Position numbers and translations under genes: made by a program
The notes under the pieces: model-generated
What the model saw: the letters and a program-made list of their open reading frames with translations, nothing else
What the model was told of the DNA's origin: nothing
Database searches by the model: none
Assembly (NCBI GenBank): GCA_046484625.1
Contig: JAWOIO010000069.1
Coordinates: 1-19,324, forward strand
Direction: 5' to 3'
Length of the DNA: 19,324 nucleotides
DNA from: DASUAO01 sp046484625
GTDB taxonomy: Bacteria > Actinomycetota > Acidimicrobiia > IMCC26256 > PALSA-555
Part shown: positions 1-5,719 of the stretch, piece by piece
Position numbering within the stretch: the first letter of the stretch is position 1
Layout of the letters: every line of letters starts with the position of its first letter

Positions 1-839
1 CGACCCAGTTCAACATCTCCAAGGCGCTCGGGCCGGTGGCGGCGGGGATCCTCCTCGTCGACACCGCGGGTGCGAGCTGGTGCTTCCTGGTCAACGCGCT
101 GAGCTTCGCATTCGTACTCGTAGCGCTCCTGGCCATGCGCGGCTCGGGTCCGGCGGCCGCGGCGCCGTCGCCATCGCGCGGCGGGTACCTGCGCGACTTC
201 CGGGACGGTCTCGCGTACGTCCGGCGGGAACCGGGACTGCGGACCACGATCGGGATCAACGGGTTCACCGCGTTCGTCGGACAGCCCGTCGTGCCGTTGA
301 TCCCCGTCGTCGCGCTCGAGATGTTCGACGCGTCGGCACTGGAGTACGGGGTGCTCGCCGGCGCCCTGGGCGTGGGGGCGATCGTCGGAGCAGTGGTGAC
401 GGGTCGACTCGACGGGCGGCGGCTGCCGAGCGCGATCTTGACGATCGGGTTCGCCACCTACGCGTGCTTCGTGATCGCGTTGGGTCTCGCACCGGGCCTG
501 GCGGTCGGGGTCGTGATGATGGCCGGTGCCGGCTGTGGGTTCCTGATCATGATCGCGACGAACAACAGCTGCATCCAGCATCTGTCGTCCGACGCGATGC
601 GCGGCCGCGTCCTCGCGATCTGGCTGACGACGTTCGGGCTCTGCTACCCGCTCGGGGTCCTCCTGCAGGGGATGGCGGCCGACGCCGTCGGCATCCGCTC
701 GGTGCTGATCGTCGACGGCCTGCTGCTCCTCGCGTTCTTCGCGTGGACTGCACGGTCAGGACGGCTGCGGCACCTCGACACCGAGGAGGCCACCGCGAAC
801 CTGAACGTCGGGCCGGTCGACCCCGAGGAGAACCTCTGA
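1..839 (+). CDS. MFS transporter, C-terminal part (5' end outside window)
   Basis: Reading from base 3 the frame is open to a TGA at 837-839, giving about 278 residues with no start, so the N-terminal part lies outside the window. The protein is a string of hydrophobic helices rich in Gly/Ala, as in major facilitator superfamily drug or siderophore exporters of the MFS_3/EntS type. The first visible residues (TQFNISKALGPVAAG) match the helix-5 region 'N..R.LGPA.AG' of that family. A cytoplasmic charged loop (residues ~45-70 of the visible part) precedes the second six-helix half. The tail is short and acidic (EEATANLN...DPEENL). The gene converges on the ferredoxin/P450 pair. Substrate cannot be told. 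The family call is good; a specific role is not supported. Confidence 0.85.
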   Translation, partial: TQFNISKALGPVAAGILLVDTAGASWCFLVNALSFAFVLVALLAMRGSGPAAAAPSPSRGGYLRDFRDGLAYVRREPGLRTTIGINGFTAFVGQPVVPLIPVVALEMFDASALEYGVLAGALGVGAIVGAVVTGRLDGRRLPSAILTIGFATYACFVIALGLAPGLAVGVVMMAGAGCGFLIMIATNNSCIQHLSSDAMRGRVLAIWLTTFGLCYPLGVLLQGMAADAVGIRSVLIVDGLLLLAFFAWTARSGRLRHLDTEEATANLNVGPVDPEENL

Positions 840-855
840 CCGTCCTCCGGGTGCG

Positions 856-870
856 AGCGCCGAGGGCGCT
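856..870. terminator. Short hairpin between convergent MFS and ferredoxin genes
   Basis: AGCGCC (856-861), spacer GAG, GGCGCT (865-870): perfect 6-bp arms followed by ATT on the plus strand. It lies 16 bases after the MFS stop and overlaps the ferredoxin stop codon (869-871), so it could end both transcripts. The U-tract is minimal, so this is a candidate only. Confidence 0.4.
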
Positions 871-1060
871 ATTGCGTCAGGGTGATCGCGCGCTCGGGGC
901 AGTTCGCCTCGCCGGTGCGGGCCTGGTCCTCGAGCTCGGGGGGAACGTCGGCGAGCAGGACCTCGCAGTGCCCACGATCGTCGGGCCCGAACACGTCGGG
1001 AGCGAGCGCGTAGCAGCGGCCGTGTCCGACGCACACGGCGAGGTCGACGGCGACCTTCAT
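869..1060 (-). CDS. Small ferredoxin, P450 redox partner type
   Basis: A 63-residue protein with the cluster motif C10-x2-H13-x2-C16 and a late C54-P55. The second Cys of the usual CxxCxxC motif is His, as in the small [3Fe-4S]/[4Fe-4S] ferredoxins that sit beside actinobacterial P450s. Cys32 is an additional, non-motif cysteine. It begins at ATG 1060 and overlaps the P450 stop by ATGA (1057-1060), so the two are translationally coupled. The inferred role is electron delivery from a ferredoxin reductase to the adjacent P450. No reductase is encoded in the window, so it must come from elsewhere. Length is normal for the family. Confidence 0.88.
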   Translation of the reverse strand: MKVAVDLAVCVGHGRCYALAPDVFGPDDRGHCEVLLADVPPELEDQARTGEANCPERAITLTQ

Positions 1061-2277
1061 CGGCCGGCCGCCTGTTCACGGCGACCCGGGGTGAAGACGA
1101 GCGGGAGGTGCTCGACCGCGCGCAGCCCCTCGGTGTACTCGAGCGTCGTACCGGGCGCGAGCTCGTAGTCAGGGATCCGGCGCTGGAGCTCTTCCATCGC
1201 GACGCGGAGCTCGAGGCGGGCGAGATGGGAGCCGAGGCACCGGTGGATGCCCCCGCCGAACGCGAGGTGGCGGTTCGCCTCGCGATGGAAGTCGACGGTG
1301 TCGGCCCGGTCGAACTCGTCACCGTCGGTGTTCGCGGAGCCGATGAGGACCGTGACCCGCGTCCCGGCCGCCAGCTGCTCGCCGCCGATCTCCGTGTCGT
1401 GCGAGAGCACCCGGGCAACGCCGGGAACCGGCGACTCCCATCGCATGAGCTCCTCGACGGCAGCAGGGATCAGCGACGGGTCGTCGGCGAGCTCACGGCG
1501 GTGCTCGGGATGCTGGGCGAGGTACGCGACATTGCAGGTGAGCGTGGCGGTGACCGTATCGAGGCCCGCGATGAGGAAGAGGAAGCAGATGTCGACGATG
1601 TCGTCGTCGGTGAGGCGGTGGCCGTCGACCTCGGCCACGGTGAACCGCGTGATCAGGTCGTCGCGCGGCTCGGCCCGTCGAGCCGCGATGACCGGTGCGA
1701 AGTAGTCGTAGATCTCCTGCGCCGTCCGCGTGCGGACGATCTCGGCTTCGCGTCCGGCGAGACCGGGCGGGCGGATGATCCCGTCCTTGATGCGGAGGAA
1801 GGTGGGGAGGTCTTCCTGGGGGAGGCCGAGCAGTGCGAGGAACACGGTGCAGGGAAGCGGGACGGCCAGCGCCTCGCTGAGGTCGACCTCGCCGTCCTCG
1901 ATGAACGCGTCGATGAGCTCGGTGGTGAGGCGTCGGACCTCGGGCTCGAGGAGTGCCACCGCGCGGGGCGCGAAGAGCGGGTCCAGGATCTTGCGGAACT
2001 CGAGGTGGTCCGGCGGGTCGATCTGGAGTGGGATCAGGGGCCGGTGGTTGCCGAGGGGGACCGCGTCCATGTCGGAGGAGAACGTCTCGGCGTCGCGCAA
2101 GGCGTCCATGACCTCGGCGTGCCGAGTGACGAGGACATGGTGCTCGTCGGCGCGGATGACCGCCGCGTGCTCGCGCATCATCTTGTACATCGGCTGGGGG
2201 CACGTCGACATGTCGCCGTCGAAGAGCCCGCCCCCCAAGGTGGGAGCGTCGCCGCCCGGGTACTGGCTGTCGGCCAC
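1057..2277 (-). CDS. Cytochrome P450
   Basis: A haem-thiolate monooxygenase of 406 residues from GTG 2277. Visible hallmarks are the I-helix AGLDT (237-241), the K-helix ExxR (E276-R279) and the haem loop FGGGIHRCLG with ligand Cys347. The length is typical of soluble bacterial class I P450s. I chose GTG 2277 because GGAGG lies four bases upstream on the minus strand. An ATG at 2340 is in frame, but the extra 21 residues are Arg/Asp-rich, are encoded by tandem repeats, and do not look like P450 sequence. It is followed by a ferredoxin overlapping by ATGA. The substrate is unknown; nearby genes (an MFS exporter, an ECF sigma factor) do not settle it. Confidence 0.93.
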   Translation of the reverse strand: MADSQYPGGDAPTLGGGLFDGDMSTCPQPMYKMMREHAAVIRADEHHVLVTRHAEVMDALRDAETFSSDMDAVPLGNHRPLIPLQIDPPDHLEFRKILDPLFAPRAVALLEPEVRRLTTELIDAFIEDGEVDLSEALAVPLPCTVFLALLGLPQEDLPTFLRIKDGIIRPPGLAGREAEIVRTRTAQEIYDYFAPVIAARRAEPRDDLITRFTVAEVDGHRLTDDDIVDICFLFLIAGLDTVTATLTCNVAYLAQHPEHRRELADDPSLIPAAVEELMRWESPVPGVARVLSHDTEIGGEQLAAGTRVTVLIGSANTDGDEFDRADTVDFHREANRHLAFGGGIHRCLGSHLARLELRVAMEELQRRIPDYELAPGTTLEYTEGLRAVEHLPLVFTPGRREQAAGR

Positions 2278-2313
2278 GCGTCCTCCAGGTTCGTCTGGCT
2301 GGTGCCCCCGGTC

Positions 2314-2376
2314 CGATCGAGCACAGGCCCGGTCGAGCACCGGCCCGGTCGAGAGGAGCCCGGTCGAGACCTGACG
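2314..2376. repeat. Four imperfect ~16-bp tandem repeats upstream of the P450 gene
   Basis: The core CGGTCGAG (CGATCGAG in the first copy) starts at 2314, 2330, 2346 and 2361, a period of 16, 16 and 15 bp. Copies 1 and 2 are near-identical over 16 bases (CGRTCGAGCACMGGCC); copies 3 and 4 share mainly the first eight. The array lies 37 bases upstream of the P450 start, within its putative 5' UTR. The regular spacing suggests stacked protein-binding sites, but an RNA role or chance slippage cannot be excluded. Confidence 0.55.
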
Positions 2377-2387
2377 ATCGCGTCAGG
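2370..2387. promoter_or_regulatory. 18-bp palindrome, candidate operator of the P450-ferredoxin pair
   Basis: CCTGACG (2370-2376), spacer ATCG, CGTCAGG (2381-2387): perfect 7-bp arms. On the minus strand, TACCCT (2391-2386) overlaps one arm and fits a TANNNT -10 box, which would place the start of transcription near 2379. A palindrome over the -10 is the arrangement expected for a repressor (for example TetR or MarR class), but no regulator gene is adjacent. Confidence 0.5.
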
Positions 2388-2390
2388 GTA

Positions 2391-2691
2391 GCGCCGGGGC
2401 GATCGCGGCGCGCGGGCTGAAACATGGGTCGGCGGTCGGCGTTGGGAGGGATGTGCGCCGACTTCGACTCCTGGTCTGCCCGACGGGGCTGCGCCCGGCC
2501 GCCCGGCCGGACGATCAGGTGGTGCTCGCGAGCGGTCCCCCTGGGGCTTCTCGATGACCGCGAGGTCGGGGCCGATGGCGCCGTCCACCCCGCCCCAGCC
2601 CACGGACGGCTGCTCGTCGGCCCCGCCTCGCCGGTCGTTCCGGTGCGGCGAAGGTTCGCCCCGGCGGTGGTGACGGGCCAGACTGGGAGCT
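2391..2691. other. Intergenic region between P450 and sigma-factor genes
   Basis: About 300 bases with no supported gene. Open frames exist on both strands, but their products are Arg/Pro/Gly-rich and lack a credible start and domain. It contains a GC-only inverted repeat at 2495-2510 (CCGGCCG-CC-CGGCCGG). It presumably holds the divergent promoters of the P450 (near 2390) and of the sigma factor (near 2690). Confidence 0.5.
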
Positions 2692-3378
2692 GTGGGGCCG
2701 GCAGAACCTGTGCGATCCGCCCGCGTGTTCGGTGAGACGACACCCGACACGTCCGAGGCGTCCGCGTCCGAGTCTTCCGAGTCGGGGGCATCCGAGTCGG
2801 GGGCATCCGGGGCCGAGGAGCGCGCCCTCGTGGCGCGCGCCCGGCGCGACCCGGGGGCCTTCGGCGCCCTCTACCGACGCTACGTCGACCGCATCTACTC
2901 CTTCGCCCATCGTCGGACCTGGACCAGAGAGGCGGCCGAGGACGTGACCGCGGCGACGTTCGAGCGCGCCTATCGCCATCTCGACCGCTTCGACACGGCC
3001 GGGTCGGGGTTCGGTCCCTGGCTCTACCGGATCGCCGCCAACGAGCTCGTCGACCACTACCGACGCGAGGGTCGGACGAAGACCCGGCGGGGCCAGCGGG
3101 CCCTCCACGCGCTCGCCGACCAGGCCACGCACGACGACACCGACCGGCTCGAGCGCGAGCAGGACGTCGAGCGCATGCTCGCGGTGATGTCGACGCTCCG
3201 ACCCCGCTACCAGCAGGTCCTCACGCTCCGGTACCTCGGCGGGATGACCACCGAGGACGCGGCCGAGGCCATGGGCTGCTCGAAGGCGGTGCTGGCGGTG
3301 ACGCTGCACCGAGCGCTCAGCGCGCTGCGACGCAGTTACGACCGGGCCGAACACCGCGCGCGGGGAGCCGGCGAATGA
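2692..3378 (+). CDS. ECF-type RNA polymerase sigma factor
   Basis: A 228-residue sigma-70 family protein. Region 2 is at ~58-125 (LYRRYVDRIYSFAHRR..., then ED-T--TFERAYRHLDRF and GPWLYRIAANELVDHYRR) and region 4 at ~160-213 (LRPRYQQVLTLRYLGGMTTEDAAEAMGCSKAVLAV). Region 3 is absent, as in ECF sigmas. The N-terminus has an unusual ~30-residue Ser/Glu/Gly-rich extension encoded in part by a tandem 15-bp repeat. The GTG at 2692 follows GGGAG by only two bases; GTG 2725 is an alternative. The stop overlaps a mini-ORF by ATGA, which in turn overlaps the downstream membrane protein. It probably directs transcription of a small regulon under control of that protein. Confidence 0.9.
   Translation: MGPAEPVRSARVFGETTPDTSEASASESSESGASESGASGAEERALVARARRDPGAFGALYRRYVDRIYSFAHRRTWTREAAEDVTAATFERAYRHLDRFDTAGSGFGPWLYRIAANELVDHYRREGRTKTRRGQRALHALADQATHDDTDRLEREQDVERMLAVMSTLRPRYQQVLTLRYLGGMTTEDAAEAMGCSKAVLAVTLHRALSALRRSYDRAEHRARGAGE
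2779..2808 (+). repeat. Tandem 15-bp duplication in sigma-factor gene
   Basis: GAGTCGGGGGCATCC occurs twice back to back (2779-2793 and 2794-2808) and encodes the repeated pentapeptide ESGAS in the low-complexity N-terminal extension. The copies are identical at DNA level, so the duplication is probably recent or prone to slippage. Confidence 0.85.
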
Positions 3379-3422
3379 CCGTCACCTACGCGCTCGCGGC
3401 TCCAGTGATGGTGACCCGATGA
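3375..3422 (+). CDS. 15-codon mini-ORF bridging sigma and putative anti-sigma genes
   Basis: ATG 3375 overlaps the sigma stop (ATGA, 3375-3378), and the TGA 3420-3422 overlaps the start of the next gene (ATGA, 3419-3422). The encoded peptide is MTVTYALAAPVMVTR. No Shine-Dalgarno sequence precedes the next gene, so a ribosome terminating here could re-initiate there. The double overlap is seen directly; translation and a coupling role are inference. It could also be chance. Confidence 0.4.
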   Translation: MTVTYALAAPVMVTR

Positions 3423-4066
3423 AGGCCACCGGGCGTTCGACCCGGCGCGCCTCCCGGCAGGAGGTGCGCGGCCTGCTCGAGCTGGCCGGTGGCCGGGACC
3501 CGATCGGGCCCGACCACGGGTTCCGGGTCGACCTCGAGCACCGCCTGCTGACCACGAACCCTCCGGGCCGGCTGGTCGCGCTCCCGAGCGCGCCTCGTCG
3601 CGCGCGACGCCCCGGCGTCATCAGCGGTGCCGCAGCTGCGGCCGCGGCCGTGGTGCTCGCGGGCGCCCTCGCGGGTGTGTACGGGCAAGGGGCCGACGAG
3701 CAGGCGCTGGCGCTCGCGGTGGCCGTCGACACGGTCGTGCAGCTCCCCGACGGGACGATGGTCACGGGAGAGCAGGGCCTCGCGCTGCCGGACGGGGCCG
3801 TCGTGCGGACGGGTCCGGAGGGGCACTGCACGGCCGGCGACATCGAGCTCGGCCCCGGTCTCGAGGCGCTGGTCGACGCCGGCCACCTCCGGCTCCGGAT
3901 GGTGACGCCCGTCGACGCCGTCGGCGCGCCCACGACCCCCAGCTCGCTCGCCCGGGACGCCGACGCGGTGCCCATCGGGTCGGGGGTCCCGACCACTGCC
4001 GCGGGCCCGACGGACACCCGGACCACGGTCTCCAGCCTCGCTCCCACCGGCTCCGCCACCCGCTGA
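3419..4066 (+). CDS. Single-pass membrane protein with FecR-like domain, putative anti-sigma factor
   Basis: A 215-residue protein with three parts. Residues 1-65 are a basic cytoplasmic segment. Residues ~66-89 form one Ala/Val-rich transmembrane helix preceded by RRARR. Residues ~100-160 form an extracytoplasmic segment whose pattern (VVQLPDGTMVTGEQGLALPDGAVVRTGPEG) resembles the FecR domain of sigma regulators. A Thr/Pro/Ser-rich tail ends the protein. No HxxxCxxC zinc anti-sigma motif is seen, so it is not a ZAS-type protein. Position directly after the ECF sigma gene suggests that the cytoplasmic part sequesters the sigma factor. The start is the only ATG in this frame near the sigma stop and has no clear SD. 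Confidence 0.7.
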   Translation: MKATGRSTRRASRQEVRGLLELAGGRDPIGPDHGFRVDLEHRLLTTNPPGRLVALPSAPRRARRPGVISGAAAAAAAVVLAGALAGVYGQGADEQALALAVAVDTVVQLPDGTMVTGEQGLALPDGAVVRTGPEGHCTAGDIELGPGLEALVDAGHLRLRMVTPVDAVGAPTTPSSLARDADAVPIGSGVPTTAAGPTDTRTTVSSLAPTGSATR

Positions 4067-4090
4067 CCCCGGCGCCCAGCCGCGGGCGGG

Positions 4091-4145
4091 TGCCACGCTT
4101 CTCGGCACGTTCAGTGTTGCGTGGCAACGTTCAGCGTGCCGAGAA
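4091..4145. terminator. 47-bp symmetrical inverted repeat with a competing stem
   Basis: Outer arms TTCTCGGCACG (4099-4109) and CGTGCCGAGAA (4135-4145) are perfect. An inner stem GTTGC (4116-4120)/GCAAC (4124-4128) shares the same centre at 4122, with 6-nt internal loops. TGCCACGC (4091-4098) can also pair with GCGTGGCA (4119-4126), giving an interleaved, pseudoknot-type alternative. ACGTTCAG is repeated directly at 4107 and 4127. Position 25 bases after the anti-sigma stop favours a transcription terminator; there is no T-run. Confidence 0.5.
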
Positions 4146-4196
4146 CCCCGTGCGTCGGGCCGATCGGCGTTCCGCCCGGAAGGAAGTTGCGCTGAG

Positions 4197-4203
4197 TAAT
4201 AAT
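4197..4203 (+). promoter_or_regulatory. AT-rich -10-like element before the lipoprotein gene
   Basis: TAATAAT is conspicuous in this GC-rich DNA and lies 43 bases upstream of ATG 4247. No good -35 is seen; GGAAGGAAG (4178-4186) lies in the -35 neighbourhood. Confidence 0.4.
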
Positions 4204-4246
4204 TGCCCCTCAACCTCGCGCGGAGAGAGGCCGATCCCCGGGGCAT

Positions 4247-4921
4247 ATGAACATTCTCCGTCACCACCTCCGAGCGCTCTGCGTGGTCATCGGGGCCATG
4301 GTGCTGCTCGCGGGTTGCATGCGCCCGGGAACCGGCCCGGCTCCCAGCCCGGCCCCGGCACCGGCACCGGCCGGTGCCGCGTCGATCATGGGCCCGAGCG
4401 CCCTCACCGGCGCCCAGCTGGCGCAGTGGTTCCTGACCCGGCAGCCCCAGCCCGGCGGCGTGTTCTCCGCCACCGTGCCCGTGGCCACGCTCACCCAGAT
4501 CTTCGTGGAGGAGGGCGCTGCGGAGGGCGTCCGGGGCGACATCGCCTTCATCCAGGGGATCGTCGAGACCGCCTGGTACCGCTTCAGCGGCTCCGTCCCG
4601 GCCTGGAAGAACAACTTCGCCGGGATCGGCGCCACGGACTCGAACCCGGCCCCGGCCGCGTTCCCCGACGCTCGGACCGGCGTCCGGGCCCAGATCCAGC
4701 ACCTGCGGGCCTACGCCGACCCGACGGCCACCACGTGTGCGCCACCGATCCTGGCCAACCCCTGCGTCGACCCCCGGTTCCACCTCGTCAGCCCGAAGGG
4801 CAAGGCGACCACCTGGTACCAGATGGGGAGCGGGAACTGGGCCACCTCGACCACCTACTCGGCCACGATCCTCCGCCTCTACAACGAGGCGCGGGCATCG
4901 TACGGCCTCGGGCCCGTCTGA
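4247..4921 (+). CDS. Lipoprotein with glucosaminidase (GH73-like) domain
   Basis: A 224-residue exported protein. It starts with a lipoprotein signal (basic RHHLR, hydrophobic core, lipobox LLAGC with Cys24), then a Pro/Ala linker (~27-45), then a catalytic domain (~55-222). The domain carries RGDIAFIQGIVETAW with likely catalytic Glu107, NNFAGIGATD (122-131) and GVRAQIQHLRAYA (145-157). This is the pattern of mannosyl-glycoprotein endo-beta-N-acetylglucosaminidase-like / LytG-FlgJ hydrolases that cut the glycan strands of peptidoglycan. Cys164 and Cys173 could form a disulfide. The start is fixed by the signal peptide; AGAGG lies ~16 bases upstream, rather far. It is a possible target of the upstream ECF sigma factor, but a promoter-like element precedes it. 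Confidence 0.85.
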   Translation: MNILRHHLRALCVVIGAMVLLAGCMRPGTGPAPSPAPAPAPAGAASIMGPSALTGAQLAQWFLTRQPQPGGVFSATVPVATLTQIFVEEGAAEGVRGDIAFIQGIVETAWYRFSGSVPAWKNNFAGIGATDSNPAPAAFPDARTGVRAQIQHLRAYADPTATTCAPPILANPCVDPRFHLVSPKGKATTWYQMGSGNWATSTTYSATILRLYNEARASYGLGPV

Positions 4922-4940
4922 GCCCTGCCGCTCCCGCCGT

Positions 4941-5666
4941 TCAGGTGAGCGAGAGCTCGACCCGGATCGGCAGGTGATCGGACCCGACGCCGGGGAGGAC
5001 CCGCCCGTCCGTCGCGCGGACCCCGTCGCCCGGGCGGACGAGGATGTGGTCGATCTGGCTGTGCGGCAGCCGGGCGGGCCACGTCCGGCCCCGCACCGTG
5101 CGGCGCCAGCCCCGCAGGAGCCCGACGACGCCGGGACCCCAAAAGTTGCAGTCCCCGACGACGACCGCCGGCGTGCCCGGCGCAGGGAGCAGCCCCGAGA
5201 GCGTGCGGAGCTGGAGCACCGGACCGTGGGGGAGCCGCGAGGTGAGGTGCACGGCGACCACGCGCAGGCGGGCGGCCCCGACGTCCACCGCAACGTCGAG
5301 CGCGGTCCGCACCGGCGCCGGGTCCCCGAAGGTCGGGCCGACGGTGAGTGACCCCACCCGATCGACCGGGAGGCGGGAGAGCACCGCGATGCCCGACTCG
5401 CCTTCGCCCGTCGGGACCAGGTGCGGCCAGTGCGGTCCGAGCATCGCCCGGCTCGTGGGCTCGTAGACGAGGTCGTAACCGAGTGCCTCGGCCGCGTCGT
5501 CGACGGCACCGCGCGCGCCGTCGGGCCGCCAGAGCTCCTGCACGACGATCACGTCGGTGTCGAACGACGCGAGCGCGGCCGCGACGTCGAATTCTCGGGG
5601 ATGGGCACGACGCGACGTCCGTACGCCGTAGTGCGTGTTGAACGTCGCGAGCGACAGGCTGGGCAT
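4941..5666 (-). CDS. Endonuclease/exonuclease/phosphatase (EEP) family protein
   Basis: A 241-residue protein with the family motifs in order: ATFNTHYG (Asn10), VVQELW (Glu44), AVHLTSR (His140), VVGDCNFWG (Asp172, Asn174), SQIDHILV (Asp206) and GSDHLPI (Asp230, His231). These are the metal-binding and catalytic residues of the Mg-dependent EEP fold shared by exonuclease III, DNase I and sphingomyelinases. All key residues are present and the length is about the family minimum, so it should be active, but the substrate (nucleic acid, phospholipid or other phosphodiester) is unknown. No signal peptide is apparent. ATG 5666 lies 53 bases beyond the histidine kinase stop and has its own -10-like box. 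It converges on the lipoprotein gene with a 19-base gap. Confidence 0.85.
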   Translation of the reverse strand: MPSLSLATFNTHYGVRTSRRAHPREFDVAAALASFDTDVIVVQELWRPDGARGAVDDAAEALGYDLVYEPTSRAMLGPHWPHLVPTGEGESGIAVLSRLPVDRVGSLTVGPTFGDPAPVRTALDVAVDVGAARLRVVAVHLTSRLPHGPVLQLRTLSGLLPAPGTPAVVVGDCNFWGPGVVGLLRGWRRTVRGRTWPARLPHSQIDHILVRPGDGVRATDGRVLPGVGSDHLPIRVELSLT

Positions 5667-5673
5667 CGGCGAG

Positions 5674-5679
5674 AACCTA
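5674..5679 (-). promoter_or_regulatory. -10 box of the EEP gene (near-leaderless)
   Basis: On the minus strand TAGGTT ends seven bases before ATG 5666, which would place transcription start one base before the ATG. No SD is seen. This matches the leaderless pattern at other genes in the window. Confidence 0.45.
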
Positions 5680-5719
5680 GTGGCCGGACCTCGTGGGGCC
5701 GGGCGTCGTCTCGCTGCAG

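Noticed and set aside
1057..2340. ATG 2340 as P450 start
   Set aside because: It has no SD and the added residues come from the tandem repeats; GTG 2277 has GGAGG at good spacing.
2424..2735. Open frame between the P450 and sigma-factor genes
   Set aside because: No SD, no domain, and Arg/Gly/Pro composition typical of chance frames.
4099..4145. Integron attC or other recombination site
   Set aside because: The palindrome lacks the RYYYAAC/GTTRRRY end motifs and there is no integrase or cassette array nearby.
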